64,000 bases of DNA from Clitoria ternatea (lineage: Eukaryota; Streptophyta; Magnoliopsida; Fabales; Fabaceae), in assembly GCA_037962975.1 (NCBI GenBank), contig CM075670.1:80169501-80233500 (forward strand), given 5' to 3'. The translations under genes and the position numbers were made by a program. Of the stretch, positions 56,850 to 64,000 are shown piece by piece (the stretch's first letter is position 1; each line of letters begins with the position of its first letter). Below the pieces are notes generated by a model. The model saw nothing but the letters and a program-made list of their open reading frames with translations, was not told where the DNA came from and ran no database searches.

Positions 56850-58672
56850 GCTCCTAAATCACACAATGCTTTATCTATATTCATGTCACCAATCATACAA
56901 GGAATAGAGAAACTACCTGGATCTTGGAGCTTGGGTGGAAGCTTTCTTTGAATTAGAGCACTGCACTCTTCAGTAAGTGCAACTGTACAATCTTCCTCTA
57001 GTCTTCTTTTGTTGGACAGAATGTCCTTTAGGAACTTTGCATATGTGGGCATTTGCTGCAAAGCATCTGTGAAGGGAATATTGATATATAATTTCTTTAA
57101 AACATCAAGAAACTTACCAAATTGTTTGTCTAACTTTGTTTTAGCCAAGCGTTGAGGAAATGGAATGGGAGGTTGATATGGCTTAACCTCCTCCTTCTTT
57201 TCTTGTGGCTTCTCTTCTTCAATCACTGGATGAGATGAAGATTCATCCACTTTCTTTTCCTCCTTTGCAGTCTTACCAACTGGCCCATCATATTGAGTAC
57301 CACTCCTAAGAGTGACAGCCATGGTTTGGTTAGATGGTCCAGCCTCTGGTTTTCCAGGAAATGTTCCTAGTGCTCTTTGAGAATAGGAGGCTTTTTGGGC
57401 AATTTGATTTTCTAGTATTTTGTTATGGGTGGCAATAGAGTCCACTTTTGAAGCCAAGTTTTTTATTGCATCAGAGAATTCATCATTTTGTTTAAGTTAA
57501 ATAGCTACAAACGTCTCTATCAAGGATTCTAGCTTTGATTTTTATGGAATATAGGTTCCTTGTTGAGGTTTGTAGTTATTTTTAAATTGAGGTGGCCTAT
57601 TTTGGAAGCCAGGTGGACCTTGTGGAGGTCTGTAGTTACCTTGATAATTTCCACCATAGTTTCCAATAGCATCCACCTGATGCATTTCTTGTTCTTGATT
57701 AGGGGTCATTGCTAAATGGCAGTTTGTGGCTCCATGTCCTGAAACACCACAAACTTCACAAATAATGTTAATAGCACCTATTGACCCTATTTTATCAAGT
57801 TTTAATGTTAATACGTCAACTTTGGCAGAAAGTAGGGAAAGAGCATCAACAGAGTACTTACCTGGTGTTTTAGCAGGTAATCCTCTCTCAGAGTTCCACT
57901 GGTGAGTGTTTTGAGCTATTTCCTCAATTAGGTTCTCAGCTACATCAACATTTTTACTCATAAAGGCTCCTCCTGCTGCAGCATCTAAAGAGATCTTTTG
58001 TGTGGAAGTTAGTCCATTATAGAAAATATGGATTGTCAACCACCTTTCTATCCCATGGTGAGGATATTCTCTCAGCAACTCCCTATATCTTTCCCAGGCT
58101 TTATATAAGGATTCATCATCTTTTTGTGAAAAATTTATGATTTGTTTTCTTAGCACGTCAGTCTTGTTCCTTGGGTACCATTTATTGATAAAAGCACTGG
58201 ACAATTGTTCCCAAGTCATGATAGATCCTTCAGGAAGAGAGTATAACCACGCTCTCGCTTTATCTCTTAAGGAGAAAGGGAAGAGTCTTAAACGAATGGC
58301 ATCATTGGTGGCTCTGTTCATTTTCAGGGTGTCACAGTATTCAAGAAAGATTTGAAGATGAAGATTTGGATCTTCAGAGGGTAAACCTCCGAATTGGTTC
58401 TGTTGAACCATTGAGAGTAATGAAGGCTTCAATTCAAAATTGTTCGCCTCCACTGTGGGTCTAAGGATGCTAGATCCTCTTCCATTTGTACTTGGAGCGG
58501 CAAAATCTCTTAAGGCTCTATTTTGGTCTGCCATTTGTTTTTCTTTTTCTTGTTTTTGTTGTTTTCTTAAAGCTCTAAGGGTACGTTCTATCTCAGGGTC
58601 AAATCCTAAGTTTAGATCGACACTACGGCTTTGTCGCATAAAAAGAAAATAAATGACGAATAAAATAAACAA
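56850..58672 (-). pseudogene. gag: Element D gag and protease N-terminal part, two in-frame stops
   Basis: On the minus strand, likely translation starts are the Met codons of MRQSRSVDLN or MADQNRALRDFAAP; the farther upstream ATG at 58672 also stays in frame. The gag core (RARAWLYSLPEG, WEQLSSAFINKWYP) is followed by an intact CCHC knuckle (CEVCGVSGHGATNC) and a G/N/P-rich region. TAA at 57542-57544 and TAA at 57497-57499 interrupt a frame that otherwise continues through a coiled segment and a K/E-rich linker to the protease active site LCDLGA. It is then cut by element G exactly between the Ala and Ser codons. Both stops and the insertion disable the polyprotein. Confidence 0.9.
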
Positions 58673-58803
58673 TTACAAAAATAAAACAACAACAAATACA
58701 CAAAATAAAGAACAAAATACAAAGTGACAAAAATAAAAAATAAAAATAAATATTAACAAGTATGATCTAATCGAATTTCAATATTGCCGATATTTGAGGG
58801 AAA
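58673..58803 (-). other. Element D leader between PBS and gag
   Basis: This short A/T-rich leader has no other feature seen. Confidence 0.6.
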
Positions 58804-58824
58804 CCAGTCCCCGCAACGGCGCCA
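58804..58824 (-). promoter_or_regulatory. Primer binding site of element D
   Basis: On the minus strand, TGGCGCCGTTGCGGGGACTG starts six bases after the 5' LTR. It fits the tRNA-Asp site known for Athila elements with one difference (GCGG for GCCG). Confidence 0.88.
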
Positions 58825-59950
58825 AAAATTTGACAGGGCGCGCAAGCGCACGGGTTATGTCGCGTAATATAAAAGATTATCGTTCTCCACAGGGACTGTG
58901 TTCAAAGTACCAGCATATTGAAATTTAATTATCCACACAATTGATTTTTAAGGTTTTTGTAAAATAAAGCACAAAATTAAGTTACTCAGAATATGAATAA
59001 ATAAACAAAATTTTCTAGACACTTAAAAATCAGAGTTGAGAATATCTTGGGATTTTGGGGGATCAAGACTCTATTTTATGTTAATGAATTTTAACTTTTC
59101 ATAAATAAGAATCAAATTAAGTTTTCCAAGGCGGATTTTCCTTAAGCTAATTAATATGTTCCTCTCAGAATCTTATTAATGTACCTAACCTATGGAAAGC
59201 GCTGCTTAATCCTTAGAAAAGGCCCATTATCGTTTTGTGAAAATCCCTTTTTAAAATTCCCCAAAAGGTTTTGATTACTTTCACGGTTTTACCGAGGTCA
59301 CAAAAAGTATTTCAAAAACTTAGGCTTAGTTCAAAAACTTTCCAGTAACAATAAATCTCTCGATTCTATTAATTACTTAAACTTACTAATATACCCGCAA
59401 GTATACAGTTTTATCACTTAGGTTCTTGTTAGGAATTACTAAGAGCATTGAGAATTTTTTGAACTAAATGGAAAACAGAAATTTATTTAATTCAAAGTCA
59501 AAATAACATTATCATAAAATATTATCATACCCCCTTCATCCCAGTATAATTAATTTAGTTACTCATGAAATAATTCAAATTCATATATATAATGGAAAAA
59601 TAAAACACACAAGACATGGTAAAAATAAAGACTTACGGGTTTCTCCAAAAGCTCAAAATAATTTTACCACTGTATTTCCTTGTTGCAATATTCCTCCACC
59701 AATTACAAATTGGAATTCTCACTTTTACAATTCACAACTCTTAAAATAAAAGAAAGAAAAAGAAAATAAAAAGAGAAAGAAAATGAAAGAGAAAGAAAAA
59801 GGAACGGAGAAGAAAAACGAAGAAGAAAGAAAGAAAAGAAGAACGGAAAAAGAAAGAAAAAGAAAAGAAAGAAATTAAAGTACGAAAAGAAAGAGAACTG
59901 AATCAGAATTGATGCTGTCCGTGATGCCCTCCTGGCTTTAGACCTCCCCC

Positions 59951-59960
59951 TATTTATAGA
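59951..59960 (-). promoter_or_regulatory. TATA box of element D 5' LTR
   Basis: TCTATAAATA lies on the minus strand about 1.94 kb into the LTR and would direct transcription towards gag. Confidence 0.65.
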
Positions 59961-60189
59961 AATGGGGAACGGTGGCTAGTGGGATTTCTCGTTTGTCTTC
60001 TTGTTGGCCGCCCCACGAGATCAGCTTGGATACAGCCTGGATGGTGTGGTGAAATAGCTTGGATGGTGACAACTATAGGGAGCGGCGGCTAGCTCTTTTG
60101 TTTTGTTGTCAGCCGCCCCCTCATAAGTCAAGGATCCACTTGGATAGTGAAAATCCAAGTCAGCATGGGCAATCGGTGGAAATATGGAG

Positions 60190-61670
60190 TCGGTTTTCTC
60201 CTTCTGACCCAGATTTAATGCCTTAGCCGGTATCCATCCATAGTGGGAAATAATCCGAGTGGAAAAGGTGCTCTTCGTACACTAAAGACCGAATGGCGTT
60301 CATCAGGAGCATTGTTCATTCGGTGTTGCTTTGCTTGGTGTTGCTTTGCTGGAAGATGTTGAGAGGAGCCAGTGTGCAATTGGATGGAGTCGGTGTTGTG
60401 GCTGTGAAGAGAGCTGGACGAGCAAAGCAATTCTGATTGAAACATTCAATCGGAATCGATTAAAGAGTGACCCAGAACCGATTAAAACATTCATTTGGAA
60501 CCTATTGAAAAGTGACTCACTTGGAACTGATTGAAGATTGACTTGGAACTGATTGAAGAGTGACTCAAAACTGATTGAAGAGTGACTCAGAACCGATTAA
60601 AAAATGATTCACTCGGAACTGATTAAAGAGTGACTCAGAACCGATTGAAACATTTATTTAGAACCGATTGAAAAGTGACTCACTCTGCACAGGTTCATGC
60701 CCTCCTTCTTTCACATGTGACCCACTCAGGATCGGGAAGTTTTCATTCAAATGATTCAATCGGCATCCTCAAAATGTTTCGCTCGGCTATGTCTCTGGAA
60801 TTGAACCACTCGGAGAAACCTTGCTCGGGAGTAATTCAGTCGACCCTTCCTTCACTCCTTGAAATGATCCACTCGAATACATTCATTCGGACACATTCAC
60901 TCAGAAGTCCGACTTGCTTCTCACTTGAAATTGCCTCAATCGTTAATCAGCCCATTCGGTTGTATTCACTCGGGAGTTGGCCTTGCCTTTCACTCAGAAA
61001 TTTGGAACTTGAGAGACTCTGAAATCTAGTCGATAGAAGCTCTTCACAGGTCCGAGCTTTGCTTTGCTCGAAAATACAACTTTCTGCCCCAACTCACTCG
61101 GAAGTCTTCCTTGGAGACATCTCACTCGGGCTTAGTGTGAAATTTTGAGAGTCTGCCCGAAAGTGATTCATTCCCGGTCGGATCTTTCCTTGCTTGATAA
61201 GACACTTTCTTTGAAACTCACTACTCGGAAAGGCTTTGCCTGACAATTGTTCTTTGAAGTTTAGATTTTCTTTCATTCGGAATCAACTCACTCGGGAGTC
61301 TTCCACTCGGAGGCAATTTTTCCCAGAAGAAGCAATTGTTCCCAAATCAGACCTGCTTCAGTCAGCATTCCTTTACTCAGACAATAGCTTTGGGCGGTAT
61401 TTATTCAAAGTCAGTCTCTTTTTCACTCAAAGTGGTTGCAGTCGGACAGCTTCCACTCGGATTCACCTTCAACCGAGACATATTCCTTCAAGGTCAGCCA
61501 TTTTTCACTCGGAATGCCTTTGATAGGGAAGCTTCCACTCGGATTTACCTCCAACAGGGAAGTATTCCACTCGGCAACGCTCTATTCTGAGTCATCCTAC
61601 TCGAATTTGATCATTTCTGAGTCCTCCTACTCGGATTTGATCATTCTGAGTCGGAATTCAGCATAAAAAG
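60190..61670 (-). repeat. CCGAGTG word array in U3 of element D 5' LTR
   Basis: On the + strand it appears as CACTCGGAA and CACTCGGAT, dozens of times at irregular ~20-40 bp spacing. Relative to D it is CCGAGTG on the sense strand, as in element B. Confidence 0.85.
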
Positions 61671-61903
61671 AGAGTTTTTTCCATATTGGGCTTGTTCTTC
61701 TTGTTTCTTTATCATTTTATGGTCGTTTTTCCCTTGTTATTGACCCTTTTATTACCTTAATTTCTGTAAAATAACATACCCAAGTAGAATATAGTGGAAA
61801 GAAAGCAAAAATCACAATAAATAAAGGAAATACAGTGCATAATGATTAAAATCCTAAGCAAACTAGATCTAATTTATTGTGTTATAAAACACTTATCATT
61901 ATG

Positions 61904-62175
61904 CTCACCCCCTACTGTTGTTATTTTTACAGTGAATGAAGGGCCCAACTATGATATGAGAAGTCACTCTGCTGCTTGGAGTGTATTTTGGTATAAGCCT
62001 TGGCCGGCTCCTGAGAATACCGAATGTTTTTTTTATTGTAAACTTAAAAGAGCCGGTCGGCTTTTGTAAAATTGATTTTGTAATTGTTAATTCAAATTCT
62101 GTTTTTGGAAATTTGAATTATTTGCAAAATTTTATTTGATTTATTGAAATTCGTTTTAAAATTAAGGATGTTATA
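61904..62175 (+). repeat. Right part of solo LTR E
   Basis: It resumes after element D with CTCACCCCCTACTG, contains AAGCCTTGGCCGGCTC as in element C's LTR, and ends at the CATAT TSD. Confidence 0.85.
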
Positions 62176-62180
62176 CATAT

Positions 62181-64000
62181 GAACAGCTCAACTGGCGTGG
62201 AAACACTTAGAGACTAGTCAGGGTGAGAAATTTTTTATTGTGAAAGTACCCGACACTAGAGAGCGACCCCAGGTCACCTGAAGCACCCTTTCACACCCTC
62301 TCATCCCAAGGCTCGCAATTAAGCCTCCTCTAATGTATCCTCGGTTTCTATAATCTGTCCCCAGGCAATATCACATCTCATTTCTCTTTAATGATTCATC
62401 ATGTACTCGCATATTTAGTTGGTTAAGACTTTTAGAAACTCAATTATTAAATACCATAAAGGTTCACAAAATCATCTCAATAAACTATATATTCCCATAA
62501 GTTCTTCTTTTGAACTTCTGTTATACAGAAACAAATTTAATACAGTCTTCAAATTCAGATCTCACAAAAATTGAGTTTTCAAGCCTTAAATATCTCGAAA
62601 CTTTCTCTTAAAAAACTTCACATATTTACATAATCTTTCCAAATTTGAATCTTAACTAGATTGAGTTTAGAAATCTCGACTATAACAAAATATCCTTTAG
62701 TTATTTCATTAACTAAGAATACTTAAAACTATAAAAATTTCTGATTTCTAAAAGAAAATATTTTTTTTAAATCATTAACTAAGAATACTTAAAACTATAA
62801 AAATTTTCTTTAATTCAAGAATTAATTATCTCAACCTCTAATTTTCATAAAATAGCTTCTTTCTAATACTAGATTTTGTTCTAGAGATTAAAAATAAAGT
62901 TAATGAAATTTATTTCTAAGAAGAAATAAAAGATTAAATAATTATAAAATACTTTCTCTTAGAATAAAATTTTAAGAGTAAGGTAAGAAAATTCTTATTG
63001 AGTTTTAACTTTCCATCATGCTTGCTATATGTTCAAACTCCATATCACAAGGTCATCAATCATTCATCGATCATAATCAAGTATTGTAATATCATCAATC
63101 ACAATCAAATATCATCAAATCATAAATATTATTAATCACAGTCTAGTATTATAAATTACAATATTGATCTAGGCTCGATACTGGTATCCGTTCTATAAGA
63201 CTGTGTAACGTCTCTTGACCATTCTTCAATGTGTCACCGGTGTCATCGGTATACATCTAGACTCTAAATCTGTATCAGGTGTTCTCCCTATACCGGTTGT
63301 CCAGGATAACGCCATGCACATCGGATAACACTCACGTCACCATACAGAAGACAATGGGCATTTCTATAAAGACAAGAGCAAAGATTCCATTTTCCACACT
63401 ACGAGCCATAATCTGCTCCTGGAAATAATCAACTTGTCCCCTAAGACTAGTCCTATTTTCTCTACACTCAATATAAAATAACCACTTGCCTCAATCATAC
63501 TGGCAAGTGCACATTAAATAATAATTTATTTAATTAATGGAGGTTAGTGGTTCCCCACTAACAAGTCCTCGTATATCGAGCCAATCAGGTATAAGAACTC
63601 TCTTCATTTACGAAAGGGGGATCCTTTTTCCTTTTTCTTACTACTACTATCTGGACTCCACAGAGTGATCATAAAACATTCCTCATTTGGAATACTATTA
63701 CTGACTTGAGCGTCGGAGAATCTTCGCAGGTGACACCACCTTTCGCCACATCAACGCGTGAAGTCGGTGTGAAGGACCTCCAGGACGTCAAAACCGCTCT
63801 CTTCATATTGGGACTCTGGATATATAGACTAGATACTTGCAGAACCGGTCTTCAATCTCATTTAATCTTTGACTTATGGAGCTGACCCTATACCGAATCT
63901 CTTGACCCTGGTGTAGGACAGATCATTGGCACGCCTAGTGGGACCCGATAAAGTTATTCCCACATTCTACAAAAGTATAGTGATTATCCATGGAAAAGGA
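62181..64000. other. Outer right flank, probable older LTR debris
   Basis: There is no gene and no long ORF. An AT-rich part is followed by a mixed part. At 63921-63943 GATCA is followed by TTGGCACGCCTAGTGGGA, which looks like an LTR end plus PBS. Together with the TGTAACACCCCC start at 37768 it could mark a further LTR into which E inserted. I could not assign a tRNA or confirm the pair. Confidence 0.4.

Larger units (their letters stand above)
40646..61898 (-). mobile_element. Element D: complete Athila-like Ty3/Gypsy element, split by element G
   Basis: The two LTRs are each 3068 bp (40646-43713 and 58831-61898) and the element is flanked by the perfect TSD TTATG (40641-40645 and 61899-61903). 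On the minus strand the order is 5' LTR, PBS, gag, protease, RT, RNase H, integrase, 3' untranslated region, PPT, 3' LTR. An 8412-bp Copia element interrupts the protease. LTR divergence is roughly 2% by eye near the ends, so D is clearly older than the element inside it. Gag stops and an altered RT active site suggest it is no longer autonomous. Confidence 0.95.
58831..61898 (-). repeat. Element D 5' LTR (3068 bp)
   Basis: It has the same length and order as 40646-43713, with scattered substitutions. The TATA box (minus strand, TCTATAAATA) is at 59951-59960. The CACTCGG words (sense of D is CCGAGTG) span ~60190-61670. Confidence 0.95.
38595..62175 (+). mobile_element. E: solo LTR related to element C, split by element D
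   Basis: It starts TGTAACATCCC at 38595, is interrupted at 40645, resumes at 61904 after element D and its TSD copy, and ends GATGTTATA at 62175. It is flanked by CATAT at 38590-38594 and 62176-62180, a perfect 5-bp TSD. Its true length is about 2.32 kb. It shares with element C's LTR the start, the TGGGACTCAAGG...GGTTTGGTACC...CGGATCA segment and the AAGCCTTGGCCGGCTC segment. The terminal CA is TA, a single transition. No internal region exists, so unequal recombination probably removed it. Confidence 0.85.

Overview
The window is plant repetitive DNA: nested LTR retrotransposons, with no host gene, rRNA or tRNA gene that I can support. The element types (an Ogre/Tat element with an intron, Athila-like Ty3/Gypsy elements, a decayed Tekay/Del-like chromovirus and a Copia gag-only element) point to a flowering plant. 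A legume is my best guess, because Ogre elements are especially abundant there, but this is inference and I cannot name a species.

Stack 1, left half, all + strand. Element A (1-19048, its first ~2 kb outside the window) is an Ogre-type element. It has a partial 5' LTR (1-2049), PBS, ORF1 (3148-4830, continuing past one in-frame stop to 5079), gag-protease (5392-8984), a 192-bp intron (8985-9176), RT/RNase H/integrase (9177-12621), a 3' region with a 71-72 bp tandem array, and a 3' LTR (15005-19048). Splicing the intron joins gag-pro and pol in frame, and the LTRs are almost identical, so this is a young and largely intact copy. A sits inside the RNase H codons of element B, an Athila-like element (19049-25246 visible). 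B sits inside the 5' LTR of element C, an old Tekay/Del-like element (25247-36883) whose polyprotein has decayed. C also carries a minus-strand solo LTR, F (28107-29946).

Stack 2, right half. A solo LTR, E (38595-62175, TSD CATAT), is related to C. It was split by element D (40646-61898, minus strand, TSD TTATG), a complete Athila-like element of B's family with 3068-bp LTRs, a gag with two stops, and an altered RT active site. D was in turn split, inside its protease active-site codons, by element G (48438-56849, + strand, TSD GCTCC). G is a gag-only Copia element with two nearly identical 2200-bp LTRs. The outer flanks (36884-38594 and 62181-64000) look like still older LTR debris.

The genes work within each element: gag forms the particle, protease processes it, and RT/RNase H/integrase copy and insert it. 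A looks able to supply its own proteins. G has only a gag and would depend on another Copia element. B, C, D, E and F look defective.

The least expected signal is at the level of short words. Sense-strand CCGAGTG words fill LTRs of unrelated lineages (B, D, C, E, F). CGCTTGAGCG/CGCTTAAGCG palindromes are shared by G, C and F. A's LTR carries its own set of GACGTC-centred dyads.
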